64,000 nucleotides of DNA, taken from Breoghania sp037026715. GTDB taxonomy: Bacteria > Pseudomonadota > Alphaproteobacteria > Rhizobiales > Stappiaceae. The notes beneath the pieces were generated by a model. That model was not told the origin of the DNA and ran no database searches. It saw only the letters and a program-made list of their open reading frames with translations. Where the stretch lies: NCBI RefSeq assembly GCF_037026715.1, contig NZ_JBANCG010000003.1:546556-610555 (forward strand), in the 5' to 3' direction. The first letter of the stretch is position 1, and every line of letters begins with the position of its first letter. The position numbers were made by a program, and so were the translations under genes. Below, in pieces: positions 20,120 to 28,550 of the stretch.

Positions 20120-20938
20120 ATGCGTGCGGTATCGATGCTGTTGAGCTGGTTCGTGTTGCTTTTGCCGCTGGCAGCGCCTGCGAGTGCGGCCGGAGTGGAC
20201 GAGAAAGCCCTTTACAGCGCCGTCACCTTTGTCACTGGACAGCGCGAGGAGACGAGGCGGCCCGGCATCGAGGAAACGTTCCGGCAGGTGCTCGTGAAGG
20301 TCACGGGCACCTCGCATATTTTACAGGACGAAAGGCTTGGGGCCGAGATCGGTCGCGCCGGCGATTATGTGGCGAGCTATAGCTATCGCGACCGCATGGA
20401 AGGGATCCCTCACCACGACGAACAGGGATCGCGGGACCGCCCCTATGATCTGACGGTCCATTTCGAACCGGAGAAGATCGATACGCTGATCACTGATCTC
20501 GGCTTCGAGAAGTGGCCGCTGCCCCGGCCGGTGATCACGCCTCTGGTGAAGGTCGAGTTTCAGGGCAACGGTTTCTTTCTGACAAACGATGGGGCTGAGG
20601 GAAACGGGCAGCGCGACGCGCTTCTTGCGGAAGCCGACAAGCGGGGTCTGACCATCGCGCTGCCGGATGTTGCGACGCTTGCGGCGGTCGATGTCGGCTC
20701 GATGGATGCGGACAATCCGCCCGCCTCGACGCTCGCCGATCTGGCGAGACGTTCCGGCGGCGACGTCATCCTGAACGGCATTCTGACGTGGGATGCGGAG
20801 AAGCTTCTTTGGAAGGCGCGCTGGAGCATCGCCTACGACGGATCCGCAAAGCTTTGGGACGAGGCGTCCACGACCTTCGACGCGGCCTTTCGCGACGGGT
20901 TGGGAGGTGCGAGCGAATTGTTGCGTCAGGCGCGATAG
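20120..20938 (+). CDS. DUF2066 domain-containing exported protein
   Basis: This 272-residue protein has a Sec signal peptide (MRAVSMLLSWFVLLLPLAAP, cleavage at ASAA-G) and a DUF2066 domain: REETRRPGIEETFRQVLVKVTG followed by YDLTVHFEPEKIDTLI and a C-terminal half ending in WDEASTTFDAAFRDGL. The function of the family is unknown; it is periplasmic or envelope-associated. The start ATG 20120 follows GGGGAGG. It stands alone between the peptidase operon and the convergent SURF1 gene. Confidence 0.8.
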   Translation: MRAVSMLLSWFVLLLPLAAPASAAGVDEKALYSAVTFVTGQREETRRPGIEETFRQVLVKVTGTSHILQDERLGAEIGRAGDYVASYSYRDRMEGIPHHDEQGSRDRPYDLTVHFEPEKIDTLITDLGFEKWPLPRPVITPLVKVEFQGNGFFLTNDGAEGNGQRDALLAEADKRGLTIALPDVATLAAVDVGSMDADNPPASTLADLARRSGGDVILNGILTWDAEKLLWKARWSIAYDGSAKLWDEASTTFDAAFRDGLGGASELLRQAR

Positions 20939-20999
20939 GGCGCGTTTGGGTCAAAGCCGTGACGCGGTCCGCCCGGAGCAGCCGAAGCGGGCAGCGCTT

Positions 21000-21797
21000 T
21001 CATGCCGAAGGCCCGGCCTTGCTGCCACGGCGCTCCTCACGCAGCAGGTAGACGCCGGCGGCAAGCGACATCAGCGCCAGGGCAAACCACGTGAGCGCGT
21101 AGGAAAGGTGGTGGTTGTAGAAGCTGACCTTGGTCAGTCCGCCCACCGGATAGACGCCCGGATTGGGCGCCGCGTCGGCGTCGATGAAGTAGGGGGCGAC
21201 GTCCGTCAGACCTTGCGCTTTCGCGATCGCCCGCACATCGCGGGAATACCAGCGTCCCTTTGCCGGTTCGTTGGAGCGCAGGAAACCGCCCTTCGGCTCG
21301 CTGATGCGCAGCAATCCCTGAACGGCGACTGTACCGTCGATCTTCCGGCCTTCGTTCCGGCTTGCAGGATCCTTGCGGTCGGGTGGAATGAAGCCGCGGT
21401 TTACGAGCACGGTGAAGCCGCGCTCGCTCTTGAAGGGCGTCATGACCCAATAGCCGCTGCCAAGGTCGGTCGTGGCGCGCACGAGCGTTTCGTGGTCGTC
21501 GAGAAAGCGGCCTGTCACCCGGACGTGGCGGTATTCGTCGCCGTCGCGGGAAATCGTCGGCCAGGCGTCCGGGCCGGGAGCGGGGGCGGCGGGCTGGTGG
21601 ACGCGGGTTTCGACCCGGTCGATCAGATCGAGTTTCCAGGCTCTGCGCTGGATCTGCCAGACGCCGAGTGCGGTGCCGCCGATCAGCCCGGCAAGGATGA
21701 GGACGCCCAGCAGTATGAGCGTCCCCCTGTTTCGATGACGGCGCGGGGCCGGCGCGTCGCCGCCACCGGATCCCGCGCCGTCATGGGTGTTCTTCAC
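21000..21797 (-). CDS. SURF1 family oxidase assembly protein
   Basis: This 265-residue membrane protein is of the SURF1/Shy1 type. It has an N-terminal cytoplasmic Arg/His segment, helix 1 (LILLGVLILAGLIGGTALG), a periplasmic domain with YRHVRVTGRF and VLVNRGFIPPDR, and helix 2 near the end (LTWFALALMSLAAGVYLL). SURF1 proteins help insert haem into the large subunit of haem-copper oxidases. GTG 21797 overlaps the cyoD stop by 4 bp, so it is the fifth gene of the cyo operon and probably serves CyoB. Confidence 0.92.
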   Translation of the reverse strand: MKNTHDGAGSGGGDAPAPRRHRNRGTLILLGVLILAGLIGGTALGVWQIQRRAWKLDLIDRVETRVHQPAAPAPGPDAWPTISRDGDEYRHVRVTGRFLDDHETLVRATTDLGSGYWVMTPFKSERGFTVLVNRGFIPPDRKDPASRNEGRKIDGTVAVQGLLRISEPKGGFLRSNEPAKGRWYSRDVRAIAKAQGLTDVAPYFIDADAAPNPGVYPVGGLTKVSFYNHHLSYALTWFALALMSLAAGVYLLREERRGSKAGPSA

Positions 21798-22207
21798 GGC
21801 AACTGGCTCATGTCGTGTTGGGGCATCATGTTGACGTTCAGGTGGTACATGACCCACAGCGAGCCGGCCAGCGTGATCGCCACGACGATGATCGTGAAAA
21901 TCAGCGAAAGCAGGTTCCAGCCGCCTTCCGACCTGGCGTCCATGTGCAGGAAGTAGATCATGTGGACCACGATCTGGACGACCGCCATGGCCATGACGAT
22001 GCCGACGGTGGTGTGATTGTCCAGCGTCCCGGTCATGACGAGGTAGAAGGGGATCGCCGTCAGGATGACGGAGAGGATGAACCCCTTCATGTAGCCGCCG
22101 AGCGTCGCGTGCGCGGGGGCGGTGTCGTGGTGGTCGCCGTGGGGATCCCCATGGCTGTCCCCATGGCTGTCCCTGGGGGCGTCCATGACGTGCTCTTCAG
22201 CGCTCAT
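21794..22207 (-). CDS. cyoD: Cytochrome o ubiquinol oxidase subunit IV
   Basis: This 137-residue small subunit of the bo3 quinol oxidase has three transmembrane helices (FILSVILTAIPFYLVMTG; VGIVMAMAVVQIVVHMIYFL; IFTIIVVAITLAGSLWVMYHL) and the typical HMDARSEGGWN loop. Its N-terminus is unusual: residues about 13-27 form a His/Asp-rich repeat (SHGDSHGDPHGDHH). Start ATG 22207 overlaps the cyoC stop by 4 bp. Confidence 0.94.
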   Translation of the reverse strand: MSAEEHVMDAPRDSHGDSHGDPHGDHHDTAPAHATLGGYMKGFILSVILTAIPFYLVMTGTLDNHTTVGIVMAMAVVQIVVHMIYFLHMDARSEGGWNLLSLIFTIIVVAITLAGSLWVMYHLNVNMMPQHDMSQLP

Positions 22208-22836
22208 CGCAGCATTCCCATCAGATAGACAAAGGTGAAGACGCCGATCCAGACGACGTCCAGGAAGTGCCAGAACATGCTGAGGCACATCAGCCGGCGG
22301 CGGTTGGCTTCCACAAGACCATGCTTGGCGATCTGGGTCACCAGCGTGAAGATCCAGACGATGCCGAAGGTCACGTGCAGGCCGTGGGTGCCGACCAGCG
22401 TGAAGAACGACGACAGGAAGGCGCTGCGCTGTGGCGTGGCGCCTTCGTGGATCAGCTCCGAGAACTCGAAGAGCTCGATGGAGATGAAGGCGAGGCCGAA
22501 CAGCGCGGTGATCAGCAGCCAGGTCTGGGTGCTCTTCCGGTTGCGGTTCTGCATCGCGATGACGGCAAAACCGTAGGTGATGGAGGAGAGCAGCAGCATG
22601 GAGGTGTTGAGAGCGACCAGCGGCAGCTCAAACAGATCCTTCGGCGCCGGCCCGGCAGCATAGTTGCCGCCGAGAACGCCATAGGTCGCGAAAAGGACTG
22701 CGAAGATCAGGCAGTCGCTCATCAGGTAGATCCAGAACCCCAGCAGCGTGCTGGAGCCTTCCGGATGGGTGTGCTCGGTTTCGTGGTGGTAGATGCGCGT
22801 TGCGGTGTCCTGCGCGGCGCTTGCAGTTGCTGTCAT
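22204..22836 (-). CDS. cyoC: Cytochrome o ubiquinol oxidase subunit III
   Basis: This 210-residue subunit has five predicted helices, with the family texts FWIYLMSDCLIFAVLFATY, ISIELFEFSELIHEGATP and GTHGLHVTFGIVWI. Start ATG 22836 was chosen because the in-frame upstream part overlaps cyoB and is arginine/serine-rich; cyoB ends only 4 bp before. Part of the proton-pumping quinol oxidase in the inner membrane. Confidence 0.95.
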   Translation of the reverse strand: MTATASAAQDTATRIYHHETEHTHPEGSSTLLGFWIYLMSDCLIFAVLFATYGVLGGNYAAGPAPKDLFELPLVALNTSMLLLSSITYGFAVIAMQNRNRKSTQTWLLITALFGLAFISIELFEFSELIHEGATPQRSAFLSSFFTLVGTHGLHVTFGIVWIFTLVTQIAKHGLVEANRRRLMCLSMFWHFLDVVWIGVFTFVYLMGMLR

Positions 22837-22840
22837 GTGA

Positions 22841-24841
22841 TCAACCCTGTGCGGCGAGGATGCGCGTGCGCTCGTTTTCCGTCTTCTCCACCTCTTCGGC
22901 GGGAATGTGGAAGTCGCGCTTGTAGTTGAAGGTGTGACCGATGGCGACGGCGAGGAGGCTGATGAAGCCCAGCGCCGCAAGCCACCAGATGTACCAGATG
23001 AGCGCGAAGCCGGTGACCAGGCTCAGGCCGGCCAGGATGATGCCGGCGCCCGTGTTCTTGGGCATGTGGATCGGCTTGTAGCCCGTCAACGGCCGCTTGT
23101 AGCCGTGCTGCTTCATGTCCCACCAGGCGTCGAGGTCATGCACGACGGGCGTGAACGCGAAGTTGTAGTCCGGCGGGGGCGAGGAGGTCGCCCATTCCAG
23201 CGTACGCGCATCCCAGGGGTCGCCCGTGGTGTCGCGCAGCTGCTCGCGCTTCATATAGCTGACGACGAGCTGGACGAGGAAGGCACCGATGCCGACGGCA
23301 ATGACTGCCGCGCCGATCCCGGCGATCACGAACCAGATCTGCAGCGAAGGATCATCGAAGACGCGCATGCGGCGGGTGACGCCCATCAGGCCGAGCACAT
23401 AAAGCGGCATGAAGGCGAGGTAGAAGCCGATAACCCAGCACCAGAACGAGATCTTGCCCCAGAACGGATCGAGCTTGTAGCCGAAGGCCTTCGGATACCA
23501 GAAGTTGATGGCCGCGAAGAGGCCGAACAGCACGCCGCCGATGATCACATTGTGGAAGTGCGCGATCAGGAACAGCGAGTTGTGGAGCGAGAAGTCGGCC
23601 GGCGGAACCGCCAGCATCACGCCCGACATGCCGCCGATGACGAAGGTCAGCATGAAGGCCACGGTCCACATCATCGGCAGATCGTAGCGGATGCGGCCCT
23701 TGTACATCGTGAACAGCCAGTTGAACATCTTCGCCCCGGTCGGGATCGAGATGATCATCGTGGTGATGCCGAAGAACGAGTTCACGCTCGCGCCCGAGCC
23801 CATCGTGAAGAAGTGATGGAGCCAGACGAGGTAGGACAGGATGGTGATGACGATGGTGGCGTAGACCATCGAGGTGTAGCCGAACAGGCGCTTGCCGCAG
23901 AAGGTCGAGGTGACTTCCGAGAAGACGCCGAACATCGGCAGGATGAGGATGTAGACCTCCGGATGGCCCCAGATCCAGATGAGGTTGACATACATCATCG
24001 GGTTGCCGCCGAAGTCGTTCGTGAAGAAGTTCGTTCCCACGTAACGGTCGAGCGACAGCAGCACCATGACGGCGGTGAGCACCGGGAAGGCGGCGACGAT
24101 CAGCACGTTCGTGCAAAGCGCCGTCCAGGTGAAGACCGGCATCTGCATCATCTTCATGCCGGGCGCGCGCATCTTGATGATCGTGCAGATCAGGTTGACG
24201 CCGGATAGCAACGTGCCGACGCCTGCGATCTGCAAGGCCCAGATATAATAGTCGACGCCGACGTCCGGACTGTAGGCGATGTTGGACAGCGGCGGATAGG
24301 CGAGCCAGCCGGTGCGGGCGAACTCGCCGATGAACAGCGACATCATCACCAGAACGGCGCCGGCGGTCGTCATCCAGAAGCTGAAATTGTTGAGGAACGG
24401 GAAGGACACGTCGCGGGCGCCGATCTGAAGCGGCACGACGTAGTTCATCAGCCCTGTCACCACCGGCATCGCCACGAAGAAGATCATGATCACGCCATGG
24501 GCGGTGAAGACCTGATCATAGTGGTGGGCGGGCAGGTAACCGTCCGATCCGCCGAACGCAATCGCCTGCTGCAGGCGCATCATGATGGCGTCGGCGAAGC
24601 CGCGCAGCAGCATGATGATGCCCAGGATCATGTACATGATGCCGATGCGCTTGTGGTCCACGGTGGTGAACCATTCCCGCCAGAGGTAGCCCCAGAGGCG
24701 GAAATAGGTGATGGCGCCGAAAACGGCGATGCCGCCGAGCGCGACCACCGAGAAGGTGGCGACGAGGATCGGTTCGTGCAGGGGCAGCGAGTCGAGGCCC
24801 AGCCGACCCAGCAGGAACGATGTCTGTTGATGGTTCATCAT
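22841..24841 (-). CDS. cyoB: Cytochrome o ubiquinol oxidase subunit I
   Basis: This 666-residue catalytic subunit is a haem-copper oxidase that reduces O2 with electrons from ubiquinol and pumps protons. Visible signatures: HGVIMIFFVAMP with the low-spin haem His, WIWGHPEVYILILPMFG with the Cu(B) His and cross-linked Tyr, WLHHFFTMG with the Cu(B) His pair, and SLFLIAHFHNVIIGG with the haem ligands. Start ATG 24841 (MMNHQQTSFLLGRL); an in-frame extension upstream overlaps cyoA and is not protein-like. Confidence 0.97.
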   Translation of the reverse strand: MMNHQQTSFLLGRLGLDSLPLHEPILVATFSVVALGGIAVFGAITYFRLWGYLWREWFTTVDHKRIGIMYMILGIIMLLRGFADAIMMRLQQAIAFGGSDGYLPAHHYDQVFTAHGVIMIFFVAMPVVTGLMNYVVPLQIGARDVSFPFLNNFSFWMTTAGAVLVMMSLFIGEFARTGWLAYPPLSNIAYSPDVGVDYYIWALQIAGVGTLLSGVNLICTIIKMRAPGMKMMQMPVFTWTALCTNVLIVAAFPVLTAVMVLLSLDRYVGTNFFTNDFGGNPMMYVNLIWIWGHPEVYILILPMFGVFSEVTSTFCGKRLFGYTSMVYATIVITILSYLVWLHHFFTMGSGASVNSFFGITTMIISIPTGAKMFNWLFTMYKGRIRYDLPMMWTVAFMLTFVIGGMSGVMLAVPPADFSLHNSLFLIAHFHNVIIGGVLFGLFAAINFWYPKAFGYKLDPFWGKISFWCWVIGFYLAFMPLYVLGLMGVTRRMRVFDDPSLQIWFVIAGIGAAVIAVGIGAFLVQLVVSYMKREQLRDTTGDPWDARTLEWATSSPPPDYNFAFTPVVHDLDAWWDMKQHGYKRPLTGYKPIHMPKNTGAGIILAGLSLVTGFALIWYIWWLAALGFISLLAVAIGHTFNYKRDFHIPAEEVEKTENERTRILAAQG

Positions 24842-24855
24842 GGTTCGCGAGGATC

Positions 24856-26025
24856 TCAGATGTTGTCGGGCCGAGGGGCGTTTCGGGGCTGTGCCGGCAG
24901 GGAAATCGGCGTTGCCGCGGGCGAAGGCGCGGTTCCCGCACCTGCCTGTCGCGGCTCCTGCTCGGTTTTGCCCGCCGCACCCGCTCCGCGTGTGCCGAAC
25001 GGGTCGGTATCGGTGCAAAGGCTTGCGACGTAACTCGGCTGCGGGCCGAAGATGGCGCCTCGGCGCTGATGCTTGTCGTATTCGAGTTCCTTGGGCAGGA
25101 CATTGTGGATGCCCTCAACGCCCAGGCCGCCCTTGCCGTCGATGGCCATCATCTCGCCCATGCACATCTTCGCCGGGTCGACGCACATGTTCAGGATGCG
25201 CTGGTAGAGATCGTCCTGATAACCGGCGTAGTAGGCGGGCGGAACGTTCTCGCTCGGGCGCTCCAAGGCAAGGTAGGTCTGCCGGTCGAGCGTCTGATCG
25301 GCTCCACGGACCTTCGCGACCCAATCTGCGAAGTCATCGTTCGACATGCCGTGGAACTTGAAGCGCATGCCGGAGAAGCCGGCGCCGGAGTAGTTGGCGG
25401 AGAAGCCGTCATAGACGCCCGGCTTGTTGATGACCGCGTGGAGCTTCGTCTCCATTCCCGGCATCGCGTAGATCTGGCCGGCGAGGGCGGGGATGAAGAA
25501 GGAGTTCATCACCGAGGAGGCCGTGATCTTGAACGTGATCGGGCGATCAATGGGGGCTGCGAGCTCGTTGACAGTGGCCACCCCGTATTCGGGGTAGAAG
25601 AACAGCCACTTCCAGTCGAGCGCGACGACCTCGACCTCGAGCGGCTTGACGTCTTGGGGCACGGGCCTGCCTTCCGCGATCCGGTCGAGCGGGCGGTAGG
25701 GGTCCAGCATGTGGGTGGTCACCCACGTCACCGAGCCGAGGCAGATGATGATCAGCAGGGGGGCGGCCCAGATGATCAGCTCCAGCTTCAGCGAATGGTC
25801 CCAGTCCGGCTTGTAGTCTGCGTCATTCCCCTTGCGGTAGCGCCAGGCGAAAAAGACGGTCAGAGCCATGACCGGCAGCACGACGATGAGCATCAGCACG
25901 GTGGCGACCACGATGAGGTCACGTTGCTGGATTGCCATGTCGCCTGCGGGATTCAGGACGACGAGGTTGCATCCCCCCAGCAGGGTGAGGAGGGGGAGGA
26001 CGAAGAGAGCGCGGATCCGACTCAA
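24856..26025 (-). CDS. cyoA: Cytochrome o ubiquinol oxidase subunit II (lipoprotein)
   Basis: This subunit of about 389 residues has a lipoprotein signal (RIRALFVLPLLTLLGGC, lipobox LGGC), two membrane helices and a periplasmic cupredoxin-like domain (VVALDWKWLFFYPEYGVATV, then FKITASSVMNSFFIPALAGQ) that has lost the Cu(A) ligands, as usual for quinol oxidases. The C-terminal tail is rich in Ala/Pro/Gly. The start is uncertain: TTG 26025 gives a clean signal peptide; another TTG at 26106 would add 27 residues. First gene of cyoABCD-SURF1. Confidence 0.93.
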   Translation of the reverse strand: MSRIRALFVLPLLTLLGGCNLVVLNPAGDMAIQQRDLIVVATVLMLIVVLPVMALTVFFAWRYRKGNDADYKPDWDHSLKLELIIWAAPLLIIICLGSVTWVTTHMLDPYRPLDRIAEGRPVPQDVKPLEVEVVALDWKWLFFYPEYGVATVNELAAPIDRPITFKITASSVMNSFFIPALAGQIYAMPGMETKLHAVINKPGVYDGFSANYSGAGFSGMRFKFHGMSNDDFADWVAKVRGADQTLDRQTYLALERPSENVPPAYYAGYQDDLYQRILNMCVDPAKMCMGEMMAIDGKGGLGVEGIHNVLPKELEYDKHQRRGAIFGPQPSYVASLCTDTDPFGTRGAGAAGKTEQEPRQAGAGTAPSPAATPISLPAQPRNAPRPDNI

Positions 26026-26256
26026 GACGTTACCCGTGTTTCGGTTTGAGGTTCGCCACAGCTGCGACCGCCGGCAAGGTGCCCCGCAGTCATTGAGAAT
26101 TCGCAACAGTGACGGTTTGTCGCGCCGTTATAGAGGGGGTTTTGGGGGAAAGAGAAGTGAGGGCTCCTACAGTTGCATAAGCTGCCCCTGCGTCCGATAC
26201 TCGTTCGGGCCTGTGGGGTGCGGTATGCCCGCACCGGGAGGAAATAGGGGCCAAAA

Positions 26257-27567
26257 ATGGAAGTTACGTCGGGAACAGTAGGGGTTAGCCCTGATATCAG
26301 GTCAGGGGGCGATCATGCCGTGCGCCCTGGCGATATCGCCATAGGTGTGATCATTGGTCGCACTTCAGAATTTTTCGATTTCTTTGTTTTCGCTATCGCG
26401 TCGGTTGTGGTGTTTCCGCGACTCGTCTTCCCCTTCGTCGACGCGTTGACCGGCACGCTCTACTCGTTCGCGATTTTCGCGCTCGCCTTCATCGCGCGCC
26501 CCATAGGCTCGACCGTGTTCATGGCGCTCGATCGTGCACACGGGCGCGGGGTCAAGCTGACGGTGGCCTTGCTGTTGCTGGGAACCTCCACGGTTTGCAT
26601 CGCCTTCCTGCCCGGATACGGTCAGATCGGAGCCGCATCGATCGTAATCCTCGCGATCCTCCGGATCGGGCAGGGCGTCGCACTGGGTGGGACCTGGGAC
26701 GGTTTGGCCTCGTTGCTTTCCCTGAGCGCGCCGGAGGGCAAGCGGGGCTGGTATGCGATGGTGCCGCAGATGGGCGCGCCGCTCGGTCTGATGGTGGCAA
26801 GCGGGCTCTTCGCCTATCTCGTCAGCCAGCTTTCCGCGGACGACTTCTTCTCGTGGGGCTGGCGCTATCCGTTCTTCGTGGCCTTCGCGCTCAACGTGGT
26901 GGCCCTGTTCGCCCGGCTGCGGATCGTCGATACGGACGAGTTCCGCCGGCTCTTTGCGAGCCGGGATCTCCAGCCGACTCCGGTGATCTCGACCGTGCGC
27001 GCGCAGGGGCGTGCCATCGTCATCGGCGCCTTCGCGCCGTTGGCGAGCTTCGCCCTCTTCCACATGGTGACCGTCTACCCGTTGTCGTGGGTGTTTCTGG
27101 TCAGCGGTCACGAGACGGCGGAGTTCCTGATGATCGAGGTGGCGGCTGCGTTCGTCGGGCTCGGCACCATCGTATTGTCGGGGTGGATCGCGGACCGGAT
27201 CGGCCGGCGACGGCTGCTCGCCTGGTGCGCGGTCGCAATCGCACTGTTCAGCGGGCTCGCTCCCGTGCTCCTCGATCAGGTGGGCACGGGCGATGTGGTC
27301 TTCATGGTGGTGGGCTTTGCGCTTCTCGGGCTGTCCTTCGGGCAGTGCTCGGGAGCCGTGGCGTCGAGCTTCTCCAACGAATACCGTTATACGGGGTCGG
27401 CGCTGACATCCGATCTGGCATGGATGTTCGGCGCCGGGTTCGCGCCCTTTGCCGCGCTCTATCTGTCGAGCACGTACGGCATCGCGATGGCGGGCCTCTA
27501 TCTGCTCTCGGGCGCCGTGTGCACGCTGATCGCGCTTGCGCTGAACCGCAGGCTTGCGGATTCCTGA
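26257..27567 (+). CDS. MFS transporter (metabolite:H+ symporter-like)
   Basis: This 436-residue protein has about twelve membrane helices. It resembles the MHS subfamily: GRTSEFFDFFVFAIASVVVF in helix 1, RPIGSTVFMALDRAHGRG in the loop 2-3 region, GWIADRIGRRRLL between helices 8 and 9. Substrate unknown. It is divergent from cyoABCD, an arrangement I recall from other alphaproteobacteria, and may be co-regulated with the oxidase. Start ATG 26257 is preceded by GGGAGGAAAT. Confidence 0.88.
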   Translation: MEVTSGTVGVSPDIRSGGDHAVRPGDIAIGVIIGRTSEFFDFFVFAIASVVVFPRLVFPFVDALTGTLYSFAIFALAFIARPIGSTVFMALDRAHGRGVKLTVALLLLGTSTVCIAFLPGYGQIGAASIVILAILRIGQGVALGGTWDGLASLLSLSAPEGKRGWYAMVPQMGAPLGLMVASGLFAYLVSQLSADDFFSWGWRYPFFVAFALNVVALFARLRIVDTDEFRRLFASRDLQPTPVISTVRAQGRAIVIGAFAPLASFALFHMVTVYPLSWVFLVSGHETAEFLMIEVAAAFVGLGTIVLSGWIADRIGRRRLLAWCAVAIALFSGLAPVLLDQVGTGDVVFMVVGFALLGLSFGQCSGAVASSFSNEYRYTGSALTSDLAWMFGAGFAPFAALYLSSTYGIAMAGLYLLSGAVCTLIALALNRRLADS

Positions 27568-27625
27568 TCCGCTTGTGATGCGCGCGGGATGAGCGCTCTG
27601 GCGCGTAAAGAGGGCCTAAAACGAT

Positions 27626-27658
27626 TGCGGCGGCCGTTCATCACGAACGGTCGCCGCA
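27626..27658. terminator. Bidirectional terminator hairpin between convergent genes
   Basis: TGCGGCG-G-CCGTTC pairs with GAACGG-T-CGCCGCA around a 5-nt loop. GTGTTTT follows on the plus strand and ATCGTTTTA on the minus strand. It separates the MFS gene from the convergent TIM-barrel gene. Confidence 0.75.
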
Positions 27659-27710
27659 GTGTTTTCAAGCAACCCGAGCGCGGGGCGCGTCAAGCCAAGG
27701 CCAGAGTGCC

Positions 27711-28541
27711 TCAGCGGCGGATCTTGCCGAACTTCTCGATCTGTTCACGGATGGCGACTTCGGTCGGCAGACGCTCCATGGAGCTGGCGCCGTAGAAGCC
27801 GTCGATGCCGGGCACGTTCTTGATGATGTAGGCGGCATCGTCCGGCATCGAGATCGGCCCGCCATGGCAGAGCACGAGGACGTCGTCGCGCACGGAACGC
27901 GCAGCCTCGGCCCAGGTCGCGATCTTCTCCACGCAGTCGTCGAGCGTGACAGCGGTTTCAGCGCCGATGGCGCCGCCGGTCGTCAGGCCCATGTGGCAGA
28001 CGATGATGTCGGCGCCGGCCTCCGTCATCGCTCTCGCGTCCTCGCTTGAGAAGACATAGGGCGTCGTCAGCATGTCCTTCCTGCGGGCGGCCGCAATGAT
28101 GTCGACCTCCAGCGCGTAGCCCATGCCGGTCTCTTCCAGGTTTGCGCGGAAGGTGCCGTCGATCAGACCGACGGTCGGGAAGTTCTGGATGCCGGCGAAG
28201 CCCAGTTCCTTCAGCTCGTCGAGGAAGTGGTCGGTGATCATGAAGGGATCGGTGCCGTTGACGCCGGCAAGCACTGGCGTGTGCTTGACGACCGGGAGCA
28301 CTTCCCGCGCCATTTCCTTGACGATCTCGTTGGCATTGCCGTAGGCGAGCAGGCCGGCGAGCGAGCCGCGTCCGGCCATGCGATAGCGGCCGGAATTGTA
28401 GATGACGATCAGGTCGATGCCGCCGGCTTCCTCGCATTTGGCGGAAAGACCCGTGCCGGCGCCGCCGCCGATGATCGGTAGTCCGTCGGCGATCTTCTTG
28501 CGCAGCTTGGCGAGAATGGCGGTTCTGGACATGTCTGTCAT
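27711..28541 (-). CDS. Phosphoenolpyruvate hydrolase-like TIM-barrel protein
   Basis: This 276-residue protein belongs to the family annotated as PEP hydrolase/TIM-barrel signal transduction: ADGLPIIGGGAGTGLSAKCEE, DLIVIYNSGRYRMAGRGSLAG, GFAGIQNFPTVGLIDG, GADIIVCHMGLTTGG. No enzymatic role is established for most members. It follows the Tm-1-like gene after 9 bp, so the two are surely co-transcribed. In the plant Tm-1 protein the equivalent domains are fused, which implies a shared function. Start ATG 28541 with AGGATC upstream. Confidence 0.88.
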   Translation of the reverse strand: MTDMSRTAILAKLRKKIADGLPIIGGGAGTGLSAKCEEAGGIDLIVIYNSGRYRMAGRGSLAGLLAYGNANEIVKEMAREVLPVVKHTPVLAGVNGTDPFMITDHFLDELKELGFAGIQNFPTVGLIDGTFRANLEETGMGYALEVDIIAAARRKDMLTTPYVFSSEDARAMTEAGADIIVCHMGLTTGGAIGAETAVTLDDCVEKIATWAEAARSVRDDVLVLCHGGPISMPDDAAYIIKNVPGIDGFYGASSMERLPTEVAIREQIEKFGKIRR

Positions 28542-28550
28542 GGCTTGATC

